Shown one piece after another: positions 26,565 to 35,757 of a DNA stretch of 64,000 bases. The position numbers were made by a program, and so were the translations under genes. The notes beneath the pieces are model-generated. The model was not told the DNA's origin, made no database searches, and saw only the letters and a program-made list of their open reading frames with translations. Origin of the DNA: Mycobacterium sp. Root135 (GTDB lineage Bacteria; Actinomycetota; Actinomycetes; Mycobacteriales; Mycobacteriaceae); NCBI RefSeq assembly GCF_001426545.1, contig NZ_LMEZ01000007.1, forward strand, positions 62,001-126,000, read 5' to 3'. Numbering within the stretch: position 1 is the first letter of the stretch; each line of letters begins with the position of its first letter.

Positions 26565-27944
26565 TCAGCTCTCGGTGCGCCCCGACACCGTCGCCGCACC
26601 CGAGCCGCGGACCGTGGCGTCTGGCGTGGGAATCTCGCCGTGGACGAACTGCCCGTGGGTCTCGGGCAGTCGCATCAACCCGATCAACGAGACCACGATC
26701 AGAGCGGACACCACCGTGGTTGCCATCGCGATGCTCCCACCGAACCAGCTGGTGGCGATCAGCCCGGCGACGAGCGGGCCGGCAGCGGTGCACAGTCTGC
26801 CAATGCTGTTGGTCACGGCCATTGCCGACGCTCGCACCGAGGGACCGAACAATTCGGGGAAGTACACGGCGTTTCCGCTGAGGACGCCGAACACGCCGAA
26901 CCCGACGACCGGGAGCATCCACATGTACATGGTGAACGTGTGCCCGAAGGGATACAGGATGCATACCGACACCAGACCGACCGTGATGCTCATGAGGTAG
27001 GTCCGCTTGCGGCCAATCCTCTCGGCGATGAATCCCCAAGTGGTGTAACCGATTATCCCGCCGACGTTGAGCATCGCAGTGCCCCAGGCGACTGCCGTGA
27101 CGGCTCCGGCCCCGCTGACGCCGTCGGCGGCCACCACCTCGCGAATGTTCTGTGGCGTCCAGGTGGTCACCCCCCAGAAGGCGAAGAGTGCTCCGATGCA
27201 GATCAATGTGCATGCCAGTGTGGTGGGAAGGAGTGGCCGGGTGAACAGACGTGTCAGCACGAATCTGTCGGCCTCGTCGCGCGCCGCACCGGCGACGCGT
27301 TGCGCCTTGCGCTCCTTGCGGGCCGCCTTGACGGCAACCATCGTCTCGGGCTCGTGGACGTTGCGGCGGATGTACAGCACCAGCAACGCGGGAAGAAGGC
27401 CAAAGGCCATGACCCAACGCCAGCCCAGATGACCGGCGAGGCTGTACACGAGAGCGGCCAGCAAGGCGCCCCAGGCCAGGCCCGACATCATGATGCCACT
27501 GGCCTTGGCGCGGTGCCTGCTCGTCGACCAGGCCTCCGCCACCAGCGCGGCGCCGATGGGGAGTTCGACGCCCGAACCGATGCCTGCGACGAATCGGAAC
27601 ACCAGGAAGAGTTCGTAATTGGGGACGACAACGGCCACTGCGGTGAAGACCGAGTACAACAGCACGCCGGCGATGAGGACCCGTACTCGACCGACGTAGT
27701 CCGCAACCACGCCAAGGGTTATCGCCCCCAAGGCCCAACCGACGAGAAATACGGTGACCGCAAGGCCACTGTGGAATGTCGACGGCCTCCCGATCAGATC
27801 GGCCGTTGCCGGCCCGACGACCTGGGTGAACAGGCTGTAGTCGAAGCCGTCCAAAGCCCAGCCCAACGTCGTGGCTGCCAGGACGGACCATTGGTACCGA
27901 CTGATGTCGCGGTGCCAGGGTTGGGTGGACTTGCTGACGGTCAC
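26565..27944 (-). CDS. MFS transporter, aromatic-acid/metabolite:H+ symporter type
   Basis: A 459-residue transporter with twelve predicted helices. It has the MFS loop-2/3 motif region GVVADYVGRVRVL, a second copy FIAERIGRKRTYL, and the DGFDYSLF segment in helix 1 that is typical of sialate/aromatic-acid symporters. The start is GTG 27944 with AAAGGAGCC upstream. It is the third gene of a leftward operon with a crotonase and an aldehyde dehydrogenase, 32 bp after the crotonase. It probably imports the substrate those enzymes degrade. Confidence 0.88.
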   Translation of the reverse strand: MTVSKSTQPWHRDISRYQWSVLAATTLGWALDGFDYSLFTQVVGPATADLIGRPSTFHSGLAVTVFLVGWALGAITLGVVADYVGRVRVLIAGVLLYSVFTAVAVVVPNYELFLVFRFVAGIGSGVELPIGAALVAEAWSTSRHRAKASGIMMSGLAWGALLAALVYSLAGHLGWRWVMAFGLLPALLVLYIRRNVHEPETMVAVKAARKERKAQRVAGAARDEADRFVLTRLFTRPLLPTTLACTLICIGALFAFWGVTTWTPQNIREVVAADGVSGAGAVTAVAWGTAMLNVGGIIGYTTWGFIAERIGRKRTYLMSITVGLVSVCILYPFGHTFTMYMWMLPVVGFGVFGVLSGNAVYFPELFGPSVRASAMAVTNSIGRLCTAAGPLVAGLIATSWFGGSIAMATTVVSALIVVSLIGLMRLPETHGQFVHGEIPTPDATVRGSGAATVSGRTES

Positions 27945-27976
27945 TAAAGGCTCCTTTGCCCGATGTTGCGACGTGG

Positions 27977-28714
27977 TCAGGGCACGAGGGGCGTGGATGC
28001 CGCGGCAGTGCCCTCGTGCCGGCGAAGCGCACCGACGGTGAGGCGATGGATGCTCGTCTCCAGAGCCTGGTTCTCGTCGAGCGCGTTGAACGTGCGGATC
28101 ATCGACTTGATCTCGGCGTGGATGCGCGGATTGCGGGCCCGCAGAGTGCTGATTCGCCGGGTGACAGCTTCGGTGAGCGCGTCGGCGTCGGCGACGACTT
28201 CGTTGACCAACCCGAGTCGTTCTGCTCGGTCCGCCGAGATCCGCTCACCTGTCGAGGTGAGCCAGAACGCATCTCGGTCGCCCACCATCCGTGGAAGCCA
28301 CGCCAGAACCAATGCTGGCGCGAGATCTATTCCTACCTCGGGGAACCAGAAGGCGGAGTCCCTCATGGCGATCGACACGTCGCAGGCGGCGATGAGACCT
28401 ACCCCGAATCCAGCCGCGTCGCCGTGCACCTCGGCGATCGAGACCAACCGGCTTTCCCGTAGGGCCCGGTGAAGCCCAGCCAGTATTTGCGTCTCGGCGA
28501 CGAGGTCTGCGGGATCGGTGCCCGCACGGTCGCGACCACCGCAGAACATTCCACCCACGGCCCGCAGACGCAGGATGTGCGCGTCGACCGGCGGATCATT
28601 CGCCAACTTCATTAGCTCCGAGCACATTTCGACACTCATGAGGTTGTCCGGAGACCGGTCGATCACCACGTCGACAATCCCGTCACGGCATTCGGAGATC
28701 GTGAGACCCGTCAT
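27977..28714 (-). CDS. Enoyl-CoA hydratase/isomerase (crotonase family)
   Basis: A 245-residue crotonase. It has RAVGGMFCGGRD (CoA/oxyanion-hole strand), AEVHGDAAGFGVGLIAACDVSIA (second oxyanion-hole loop), and FWFPEVGIDLAPAL, where the usual catalytic Glu positions are partly altered. The start is ATG 28714, one base after the aldehyde dehydrogenase stop. A role as hydratase or retro-aldol lyase on an acyl-CoA is possible, and an aromatic side-chain pathway would fit the MFS and aldehyde dehydrogenase. No acyl-CoA synthetase is nearby. Confidence 0.8.
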   Translation of the reverse strand: MTGLTISECRDGIVDVVIDRSPDNLMSVEMCSELMKLANDPPVDAHILRLRAVGGMFCGGRDRAGTDPADLVAETQILAGLHRALRESRLVSIAEVHGDAAGFGVGLIAACDVSIAMRDSAFWFPEVGIDLAPALVLAWLPRMVGDRDAFWLTSTGERISADRAERLGLVNEVVADADALTEAVTRRISTLRARNPRIHAEIKSMIRTFNALDENQALETSIHRLTVGALRRHEGTAAASTPLVP

Positions 28715-28715
28715 T

Positions 28716-30251
28716 TCAGTTCAACCGATCCGTCGCGACGCCGCCGTACCAGTCGACGTCGTCGGCGGCGATGCGGACGGTGACGGCACGCACGTTGGTG
28801 AAGTCGTTGAAGGACTCCCACCCACCTTCCCGGCCGACGCCGCTTTCTCGCACGCCGCCCCACGGGGACGACGGGTCCAGTCGGTGATGGTCGTTGATCC
28901 AGACCATGCCGGTCTCCAACTGGCCGGCGACCCGGTGCGCGCGGGCCACGTCGCGGGTCCAAATCGCCGAGCCCAGCCCGAAGTCGGAGTCGTTCGCCAT
29001 GGCGATCGCCTCGGCCTCGTCGTCGAAGGGAATGGCGACGACGACGGGACCGAAGATCTCTTCGCGAGCGATCCGCATGTCGTTGGACACGTCGGCGAGG
29101 ACCGTCGGCTCGATGAAGAACCCGCCGGGAAGCCCGGGCACCGTGGCCGCGCGCCCACCGGTGACCAATCGTGCGCCGTCGGCGACGGCGGCGTCGACGT
29201 GCCCCAGGATGCGCTGTCGCGCCCGCTCGGAGATCACGGGCCCCAGCTGTGTGGCAGCGTCGGCTGGATCGCCGATGCGGATCGACGCCGCGACCTTGGC
29301 GAGTCCCTCGACGACGTCGTCGTAGATGGTTCGCTGGATGAGCAGTCGACTTCCGGCGATGCACGTTTGCCCCGCGCCGACGAAACCGCCGAATGCCGCG
29401 CCGCGCGCCGCGACGTCGACCGGCGTGTCGTCGAAGATCAACACCGGAGACTTGCCGCCCAGCTCGAGTGTGGCCTTGGCGAACCGTTTGGCCGTCGCGA
29501 CGGCGATGGTGCGCCCCGGCTCGGTACCGCCCGTGAAGACGGCCTTCTTGACCAAGGGATGCTCGGTCAGAGCGGCGCCAGCGGTGGGCCCGAGACCGGT
29601 CGTCACGTTGAGGACGCCGGCGGGAATGCCTGCCTCGAGGGCGATCTGACCGATCATCAACGCGGTCAACGGCGTCTGCTCGGAGGGCTTCAGCACCACG
29701 GTGTTGCCCGTCGCGAGTGCAGGCGCCAGGCTCTTGGACGCGATCATCAAGGGGTGGTTGAACGACGCGAGAATCGCCACGACACCGAGCGGAAAGCGCG
29801 TGGTGTACGAGTGGTAGTCACCGCGTAGGGGCACGACCGACGTGCGATCGGCCAGCAGAAGTGCCGCGTTGTAGCGGTACCACTCGGCAAGCCGGTTGAT
29901 CTGGGCCTTGGTCTCGGTGATCGGTCGACCGTTGTTGAGGGTCTCCAGCCGGTAGAGCGCGTCCATGTTCGCTTCGATCCCGTCGGCGAAGCGGTGGATC
30001 AACCGCGCTCTGTCCTGGATCGCCATGGTCCGCCACGGCCCATGGCGGAACGCCGTGTGGGCAGCGGTGACCGCGTCGTCGATGTCGCCCCGGCTTGCGC
30101 TGGCGACCTCGACGATCACTTCGCCGGTGGCGGGATTGGTCACGGCGATGGGCTCGGCGTGCCCGTCGACCACGCGCCCGTCGATGAGCAAGCCGGTGGG
30201 TCCAGAGAAGGCGCCTGCGGTGCCCGCGGCCTCATTGTGCGTAACCGTCAT
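28716..30251 (-). CDS. NAD(P)-dependent aldehyde dehydrogenase
   Basis: A 511-residue aldehyde dehydrogenase with VVAILASFNHPLM (cofactor region, where the usual P-W-N is SFN), FTGGTEPGRTI, LELGGKSPVLIFDD (catalytic Glu), GAGQTCIAGSRL (catalytic Cys) and EEIFGPVVVAIPF. The start is ATG 30251 after AAGGATGAG. It is first gene of the aldehyde dehydrogenase/crotonase/MFS operon, behind two GTATAC-centred operators and divergent from a GntR gene. The substrate is unknown. Confidence 0.88.
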   Translation of the reverse strand: MTVTHNEAAGTAGAFSGPTGLLIDGRVVDGHAEPIAVTNPATGEVIVEVASASRGDIDDAVTAAHTAFRHGPWRTMAIQDRARLIHRFADGIEANMDALYRLETLNNGRPITETKAQINRLAEWYRYNAALLLADRTSVVPLRGDYHSYTTRFPLGVVAILASFNHPLMIASKSLAPALATGNTVVLKPSEQTPLTALMIGQIALEAGIPAGVLNVTTGLGPTAGAALTEHPLVKKAVFTGGTEPGRTIAVATAKRFAKATLELGGKSPVLIFDDTPVDVAARGAAFGGFVGAGQTCIAGSRLLIQRTIYDDVVEGLAKVAASIRIGDPADAATQLGPVISERARQRILGHVDAAVADGARLVTGGRAATVPGLPGGFFIEPTVLADVSNDMRIAREEIFGPVVVAIPFDDEAEAIAMANDSDFGLGSAIWTRDVARAHRVAGQLETGMVWINDHHRLDPSSPWGGVRESGVGREGGWESFNDFTNVRAVTVRIAADDVDWYGGVATDRLN

Positions 30252-30260
30252 CTCATCCTT

Positions 30261-30288
30261 CGTATACGAGTCGTGCTTTTGGTATACC
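30261..30288. promoter_or_regulatory. Twin GTATAC operators between aldehyde dehydrogenase and GntR genes
   Basis: CGTATACG (30261-30268) and GGTATACC (30281-30288) are perfect 8-bp palindromes sharing GTATAC, with centres exactly 20 bp apart (about two helical turns). They lie just upstream of the aldehyde dehydrogenase start, in the gap shared with a GntR gene. FadR-type GntR proteins commonly bind GT-N-AC palindromes, so these are likely repressor sites. Confidence 0.55.
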
Positions 30289-30376
30289 GCGACGGTACAG
30301 ACGTGTGATGCACGTCGCAAGGGGATACAAGGTGGGTTCGTTAGACTCACGTCGAGTTGGGAAGCGAAGGGGGATC

Positions 30377-31072
30377 ATGACGGTCGAGTCAGCGGCGACG
30401 CGGGTTGCCGCCGACCTGCGGCAACGGGTCCTCAGCGGCGACCTTCGCCCGGGCACCCGTCTCTCCCAGCAGCAGATCGCCACCGAGTACGGGGTCAGTC
30501 GCATGCCGGCACGCGACGCCCTACAGACCCTCGCCAACGAGGGACTCTTCGACGTCAGCGCAGCCTCGGCGGTGGTCCGCCGACTGTCCATCGGCGAACT
30601 GCAGGAACTCTACGAACTACGCGGGGCGGTCGAACCGATGTTGACACGCCTCGCCGTGCCCAACGTGGGGCGGGCCGAGCTCACTCAGATGGCCGCCCTG
30701 CTGAACAAAATGGATTCCGGGTGCACACCCACCGAATGGCTGCAACACAATTCGGCGTTCCACGCCCTGGTGTTCACCCGGGCCAACCGTCCGACGATGA
30801 TTCACCTCACCGAGCAGTTGCGCCGACTCACCGACCGCTACCTGTACTTGCACGTCGGGGTGTTCGGCGACCAAGCGCACCTCCACGAAGAGCACCACCA
30901 GATCTTCGACGCAGTCAGTCGAGGCGACGCCAACGCGGCGGCGGACCTGACCAGTGCCCATCTGGCGACGTCCCACGAGTTCATCCTGCGGTTCCTGCTC
31001 GACAGCGAGCTGACCTCAGCCGACCACATCGGGAGCCATCCGCTCGTCTCGTTCGGAACGTCGGAAAGCTAA
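30377..31072 (+). CDS. GntR-family (FadR subfamily) transcriptional regulator
   Basis: A 231-residue regulator with a GntR winged helix (RVAADLRQRVLSGDLRPGTRLSQQQIATEYGVSRMPARDALQTL) and an all-helical FCD ligand domain. The FCD domain keeps metal-binding-type histidines (HNSAFHALV, HEEHHQIFDAV, SAHLATSH). The start is ATG 30377, since GAAGGGGG precedes it; earlier in-frame starts lack a site. It is divergent from the aldehyde dehydrogenase/crotonase/MFS operon, its probable target through the GTATAC sites. Confidence 0.88.
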   Translation: MTVESAATRVAADLRQRVLSGDLRPGTRLSQQQIATEYGVSRMPARDALQTLANEGLFDVSAASAVVRRLSIGELQELYELRGAVEPMLTRLAVPNVGRAELTQMAALLNKMDSGCTPTEWLQHNSAFHALVFTRANRPTMIHLTEQLRRLTDRYLYLHVGVFGDQAHLHEEHHQIFDAVSRGDANAAADLTSAHLATSHEFILRFLLDSELTSADHIGSHPLVSFGTSES

Positions 31073-31199
31073 CGGAGCCAAGGGTAAATCCTTCAGCGGC
31101 CTATGTCGGTGGTACGACGACTCCGGTGCCGGGTCAGGGTCGGCCCGGCACCGTCGTCATGTCATGGTTCGCCCGATCGCGCGTCAGCGAATCGTTGGC

Positions 31200-31520
31200 T
31201 CAGCCTCGTGCAACTTCAACATCGGACATCAGAATGCGCACACCACCGGTGGCGAGTCGAAACAGCGCTTGGATGAAGGCCCCGGCCTCGGGCGTCGTCA
31301 CGGCGAGGCTCGCGGCGTCATAGTCGGCGAAGTACAAATCAATCATCCGGTAAGCCGGTGTCGGCGTTCCATCCTCCTTCGGCCACACCTTCGAGGCCTC
31401 GAGGCGAACGTACCCGGGAATCTTGCGGGCGGCCTCCAGTTGTTGGGCCACGTAGGCGGTTTCAAAGGCACCGGGATCGACGGGATTGTCGTAGATGACG
31501 GTGAGCTTGGTTTCGGACAC
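31200..31520 (-). CDS. EthD-family protein
   Basis: A 106-residue ferredoxin-like alpha/beta-barrel protein starting VSETKLTVIYDNPVDPGAFETAY, a typical EthD N-terminus, with the RKIPGYVRLEASKVWP mid-segment. EthD proteins assist ether or alkane oxidation systems or act as small decarboxylase-like subunits; the role here is unknown. The start is GTG 31520. It stands alone, preceded by a strong palindrome at 31551-31572. Confidence 0.75.
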   Translation of the reverse strand: MSETKLTVIYDNPVDPGAFETAYVAQQLEAARKIPGYVRLEASKVWPKEDGTPTPAYRMIDLYFADYDAASLAVTTPEAGAFIQALFRLATGGVRILMSDVEVARG

Positions 31521-31550
31521 GTGAATCTCGCATTTCTGTAGGGGACTACG

Positions 31551-31572
31551 AGAAGGTATGGGCATACCCTCT
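31551..31572. promoter_or_regulatory. Palindrome upstream of EthD gene
   Basis: GGTATGGGCATACC (31555-31568) is a perfect 6-bp inverted repeat with a 2-bp spacer. The symmetry extends outward to AGA/TCT with one mismatch. It lies about 30 bp upstream of the EthD start, and its core resembles the GGTATACC operator at 30281, so the same GntR protein may act here. Confidence 0.45.
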
Positions 31573-31792
31573 CAAATGTCTAGCCCGTTACTGTGAAACC
31601 CCTGTCTTGCAGTCGATTTCAGCGCTGCTTCATGGAACGACAGGAGACATCGGGTGCCAGAGCCTATTCATCCTGTGCCAAAAGGTGCCACAGCCTACGA
31701 CTTTCGGGATTTGGTTTGTATGTTCTAGTTGCGACGCCGCGAAGCAACTGGCCGCCACCGCCGACGGCACATCGACACTTCAGGAGGACGCG

Positions 31793-31864
31793 ATGACGTA
31801 CCCGTTGGTCCTCGACCAAGTTCTGCACCAATTGACCTCGTCAGCAGGGGAATTGGATTCCTGA
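31793..31864 (+). CDS. 23-codon open frame with strong ribosome-binding site
   Basis: MTYPLVLDQVLHQLTSSAGELDS is encoded after AGGAGG with 5-base spacing, the strongest Shine-Dalgarno sequence in this neighbourhood. It stops 16 bp before the DUF2165 gene. It could be a leader peptide or the 5' remnant of a lost gene. I recognise no family. The rest of 31573-31792 shows no gene. Confidence 0.4.
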   Translation: MTYPLVLDQVLHQLTSSAGELDS

Positions 31865-31880
31865 GTATCGCCGCCGGACC

Positions 31881-32471
31881 ATGGGACGCGCAGTGAGCGT
31901 GATCAGGCCGCCGCGTTGGACGGCACTTGGATCGCTGCCCGTCGTCATCGGTGTATTCGTAGTCCTCAATGCCGCCTACATCTTGCTCGTCGCGATTGGC
32001 AACCTCACCGACTTCGCAACCAACCAGGCCTTCGTGCACCACGTGTTGGCGATGGACACCACGAACTTTGGCGCCGACCCGGGTACCGAACTCGACCCGA
32101 ATGTGATGTGGCGCGCGATATCTGCGTCGCCACCGCAGAACGCCGCGTACGTCTGCATCATCGTCTGGGAATCACTGGCGGGCATTGTGCTACTTGCTGC
32201 AACCGCCGCTTGGTTCATCGATCGCGGCACCTGCCACACCCGCGCGCGAGCTCTGTCCACGATCGGCCTGTTGATGATCATCTCGCTGTTCGTCGGCGGT
32301 TTCGTCGACGTCGGTGGCGAATGGTTCCAGATGTGGAGATCGACCAGATGGAACGGCTCGGACACCGCTTTTCGCATCGTGGTGCTGGCATCACTGCCGT
32401 TGATTCTGATTCACCTACCGGTGACGACTTGCCGGTGTCCGGCGGCTGAACAGTTGCGCGACGACTCGTAG
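31881..32471 (+). CDS. DUF2165 small integral membrane protein
   Basis: A 196-residue protein with four hydrophobic segments. It matches DUF2165 in NLTDFATNQAFVHHVLAMDTT, VMWRAIS, NAAYVCIIVWESLAGIVLL and FVDVGGEWFQMWRSTRWNGSDTAFR. The function is unknown. ATG 31881 or GTG 31896 could be used, and neither has a strong ribosome-binding site, so coupling to the upstream 23-codon frame is possible. Confidence 0.75.
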   Translation: MGRAVSVIRPPRWTALGSLPVVIGVFVVLNAAYILLVAIGNLTDFATNQAFVHHVLAMDTTNFGADPGTELDPNVMWRAISASPPQNAAYVCIIVWESLAGIVLLAATAAWFIDRGTCHTRARALSTIGLLMIISLFVGGFVDVGGEWFQMWRSTRWNGSDTAFRIVVLASLPLILIHLPVTTCRCPAAEQLRDDS

Positions 32472-32559
32472 CCAGGCCCCTGCCAGCCCCCATGGACGAT
32501 ACGAACCGCATCCTGGGTCCGTCCTCTCCTTGGCGATGAACGAGGTCTCCGTTCGTGTT

Positions 32560-33291
32560 TCAGTCCCGACCGGCGAGCTCCAACTTCACCGCCAGTAGCG
32601 CCGGGTTGGTGTAGAGGACCTCATGCGACCCTGCCATGGTCACCAATCTAAAAAGCCCGAGCCTGCGGGCATTGACGAGCCAGCCAACCCGCGGATCTCC
32701 CGGCGGAAGGGAACAATCGTCGAGGCAATGAACATAGCTGCGGGGCACAGTCATCAGCTCGTAGAACGCCTTCATGTCTAGCTTTTCGACAACCGGGCCA
32801 AGCGGTTCGGGAGTCAGCATGCTGTAGATCTCCTGAGCCCGTTCCAAGTTGGCGTCGCCGATGAATGCGTCTCGAAAAACTTCGAAGGGCAGCATGACAG
32901 TGTTGTCTCCCGACTGCTCGGCGAGTTTGCGGAACAACTCTTGATACGCGACGGGTGCGTTATCCAACACGCTTGTTCCGTCTTCGGGGATGAAAGCGTT
33001 CAGAAACACCAGTCGCCGCACCTTTTCGGGTGTCTTCGCAGCGAGCCGGGCAACGACGCTACCCGCAAAGCTGTGCCCGACCAGAACGAAGTTGGTAAGG
33101 CCGTGTTGGCCGATGTAGTCGGCGACGGACGCGACACAGTCATCGTGACTGACATCGCGATCGGCGCCTGCTCCGTGTCCCGCCATGGTCGGGCAATGGA
33201 CCTGGTGTCCCCGTTGCCGTAGGCGCTCAGCGACATCTGCCCATGCGCTTCCGTCATCCCATGAGCTGTGCACGAGAACGTACGTAGACAT
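32560..33291 (-). CDS. Alpha/beta hydrolase (methylesterase/salicylate-esterase-like)
   Basis: A 243-residue hydrolase with the oxyanion region YVLVHSSWDDGSAW, the nucleophile elbow GHSFAG, and a C-terminal MAGSHEVLYTNP holding the catalytic His. The form resembles plant MES-like and bacterial small-ester hydrolases. The start is ATG 33291 after GGAA. It lies 46 bp from the next leftward hydrolase gene (33338-34180), with which it may form an operon. Confidence 0.82.
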   Translation of the reverse strand: MSTYVLVHSSWDDGSAWADVAERLRQRGHQVHCPTMAGHGAGADRDVSHDDCVASVADYIGQHGLTNFVLVGHSFAGSVVARLAAKTPEKVRRLVFLNAFIPEDGTSVLDNAPVAYQELFRKLAEQSGDNTVMLPFEVFRDAFIGDANLERAQEIYSMLTPEPLGPVVEKLDMKAFYELMTVPRSYVHCLDDCSLPPGDPRVGWLVNARRLGLFRLVTMAGSHEVLYTNPALLAVKLELAGRD

Positions 33292-33337
33292 CTTGATTCC
33301 AATCGTTCTTGAAGGGTGCAGGTTTGAATGCTGCCCT

Positions 33338-34180
33338 TCAGTGCACGGACGCGATCGCGGAGTCGATGACCTGTGTGACGGCCTCGGGGTGCGAGACCAG
33401 GGTCAGGTGCGAACCGCCGTCGAAGTGCGTGACCTGTGAGTGTGCCCGTTCGGCCATGGCGGACTCCGAGCTCGGGGTGATGACCTGGTCGCCGCTGCTG
33501 ATGAAGTACCAGGACGGAATGTCCTTCCACGCAGCACTCTTCGACGGTGCGAACAATGCGGCTGTGGAGGCCGCCCGCTGGCTGGCCCAGGCTCGGGCGG
33601 CGAGGTCGGGCGGAAGGTCGTTGCCGAAGTGCTGCAGGAAGATGTCCTTCTTCAGGTAGAGCTCGGCTGCTCCGTCGGGCGCCCCAGGGGAAGGAACGGG
33701 ATCGAACAGTTCGCCTTGAGGTCTGGCCAGCACCGAGTCGGCTCCGCTGAGCGCCGCAGTCGTTTCACCCACGTCGGGAGCTGCCGCGTCGACGTAGACC
33801 AGCGCCTTGACGTTGGGATTGCCGGCGGCGGCGTTCGTGATGACCGATCCGCCGTAGGAATGCCCGACCAGCACGATCGGGCCGCTGAGCGTGGCGAGGA
33901 AGTCCTTCACCGATTCGGTGTCGGTATCCAGGTTCTGCAAGGGATTGGCAATCGCGCGGGCGTCATATCCCTGCTGCTGCAACGCCGCGACTTCGCCACC
34001 CCAGCTCGACGCGTCGGCGAAGGCGCCGTGGACCAGGACGACGGTGGGCCGCACGCCGCTGGGCGCCGGTGCGGCGGGTTCTGCCACGGCGACGGCCGAC
34101 GGCCCTACCGCGGCACACGTCATTGCAGCTGCACTCGCGAGTGCCGCCTTGGCGAGGATCTTCCGAGTATGTCGAATCAT
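33338..34180 (-). CDS. Secreted alpha/beta hydrolase
   Basis: A 280-residue protein with a Sec-type signal peptide (basic MIRHTRK, hydrophobic core AKAALASAAAMTCAAVG, cleavage probably near VAVAEPAA). The fold motifs are VLVHGAFADASSW, the nucleophile elbow GHSYGGSV, and GGSHLTLVSHPE with the catalytic His. It is paralogous in form to the cytosolic hydrolase next to it. The ATG start at 34180 is set by the signal peptide. It is probably controlled by the AraC gene 214 bp upstream on the same strand. Confidence 0.85.
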   Translation of the reverse strand: MIRHTRKILAKAALASAAAMTCAAVGPSAVAVAEPAAPAPSGVRPTVVLVHGAFADASSWGGEVAALQQQGYDARAIANPLQNLDTDTESVKDFLATLSGPIVLVGHSYGGSVITNAAAGNPNVKALVYVDAAAPDVGETTAALSGADSVLARPQGELFDPVPSPGAPDGAAELYLKKDIFLQHFGNDLPPDLAARAWASQRAASTAALFAPSKSAAWKDIPSWYFISSGDQVITPSSESAMAERAHSQVTHFDGGSHLTLVSHPEAVTQVIDSAIASVH

Positions 34181-34394
34181 GTCGATGTCCAATCTGTTTG
34201 AGCCGTGATCGGCCAGAATCCTTGGCTGCGAGCCAGTTGAGTACGACTCCGGCGTGGCGTCCATCCAGCGCCGAGCCATGGCGAAGCGCTTGACTGCGAC
34301 CCTAGGTCGAACTGGGCACGCCAAAACCGTTGGCGGATCGGTCATGCACACGGTGCACGAGTGTCGGCACACGGTGAGGCACGGGCGGTAGTGC

Positions 34395-35354
34395 TCAGGC
34401 GGGAAGCTGGCGGGACAGTTGTCGCCACTCGCCGGGGGACACACCGAAGGACGTTCGGAACATTCGCGCAAAACTGGAGGCATCGGTGAATCCCCACCGC
34501 CGGGCCACCACGGATACGGGATCGTGCAGGAATGCCGCGGCGAGTTCGCGCCGTGCTCCTTCGAGTCGCCGCGTTCGGATCCAGTCCCCCAGCGAAATGC
34601 CTTCGGCTGCCAGGATTCGGTACAGCTGCCGCACCGATATGTGGTGTTCGGCGGCGATGCGTCCGGGTGCGAGGTCGGGGTCCCGTACGTGCGAGTGGAC
34701 GTACTCCATGATCCTCACGAAGAGTGTGGCTTGCAATGCGTCTCGGCCCAAGTCGACGGCGTCGAGGTGGGTCGTGATGACCGCTCGAAGCAAGTCGACG
34801 CCGGGCTCGCTGACCACGTCGCCGCCCGGGCGGTCAAACGCCTCCGGCGAGGTGGCCAGTCGGTCGAAGTAGGTGACCGCCATGTCGGAAATCGGGTGTT
34901 CTGGACATAGTCGGATGGCGCCAACTTGTCTGATGACGTCGACAGGCAACGCCAGTCGATCCAGGGGTATCCGAAACTTGTGTTGGGTCAAGCCGTCGTC
35001 GTCGGCGATCACGAATGGACTGGTTGAGTCCCATACGGCGAGATCGCCTGGGCGCAAGGTGATTTGACGACCGCGCTGGTCGACGACGCAGGATCCTGTT
35101 TTCTGAAGACCCAGGAAGAGGCTCGGCCTGAAGTCGTCGCGGGGCAACGCCCTGTACTGCACTTTGACGGCAGACGTGGTCACCGACCACACGGTCAGCT
35201 CGGTCAGGTCGGTGATCTCCACACTCGCCGAAGCCGGGCCGCGATCAGGCGAGAAGTCGATTTCGAGCGGGGCGAGCGTCCGCGCGACAGTGGCACGTAC
35301 CGCTTCTTCGCGATCGGCCTCCGGGACGTCCCTGGTCTCGAATCTGATCGTCAC
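34395..35354 (-). CDS. AraC-family transcriptional regulator
   Basis: A 319-residue regulator with an AraC-binding-like N-terminal cupin (LFLGLQKTGSCVVDQRGRQI ... RPGDLAVWDSTSPF) and a C-terminal double helix-turn-helix (PGRIAAEHHISVRQLYRILAAEG and VSVVARRWGFTDASSFARMFRTSFGVSPGEWR). The start is GTG 35354 with GAGGG upstream. It likely controls the two hydrolases downstream. The gap to the secreted hydrolase (34181-34394) has no gene. Confidence 0.85.
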   Translation of the reverse strand: MTIRFETRDVPEADREEAVRATVARTLAPLEIDFSPDRGPASASVEITDLTELTVWSVTTSAVKVQYRALPRDDFRPSLFLGLQKTGSCVVDQRGRQITLRPGDLAVWDSTSPFVIADDDGLTQHKFRIPLDRLALPVDVIRQVGAIRLCPEHPISDMAVTYFDRLATSPEAFDRPGGDVVSEPGVDLLRAVITTHLDAVDLGRDALQATLFVRIMEYVHSHVRDPDLAPGRIAAEHHISVRQLYRILAAEGISLGDWIRTRRLEGARRELAAAFLHDPVSVVARRWGFTDASSFARMFRTSFGVSPGEWRQLSRQLPA

Positions 35355-35757
35355 CGCGCCGCCCTCAGGCCAACGAGCAGACCCAGACCTCGGGCATGGG
35401 TGTCGTAATGCAACGCGCACCCCTCAGCCTGGTTCGACGACGACAATCCTCACATTTTGCCATCGACAGCTGCGGAAATGAACAGCAAGGGACAAACCGC
35501 CGGAAGAGCCGAACACCTCCGTGGCACGTTGGCGTGCCGCGTCCACGTCGGTCGTGGCGCCTTCTTGGTCGAGTCCGCCCGCGCCGGGGCAGCGAAATCC
35601 CCGTGTGGACAGGATGAGTCAACTCTGCCGAGAGCTTCGTCGACTCACGCCACGGACGGCGGATTGGCACACACGCCTCTGACAACAGACCGATAGCCGG
35701 GTCTCAGCGGGGACCCCCAGATAAACGGTGCGACGGCGAGTTGGCTCTCTGCGTCGC
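35355..35757. other. Intergenic region without recognisable gene
   Basis: About 400 bp between the AraC and LLM genes. Open frames here are short, Arg/Pro-rich and unlike proteins. I see no tRNA, repeat or clear operator. It should hold the AraC promoter and the 3' end of the LLM transcript. Confidence 0.5.
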
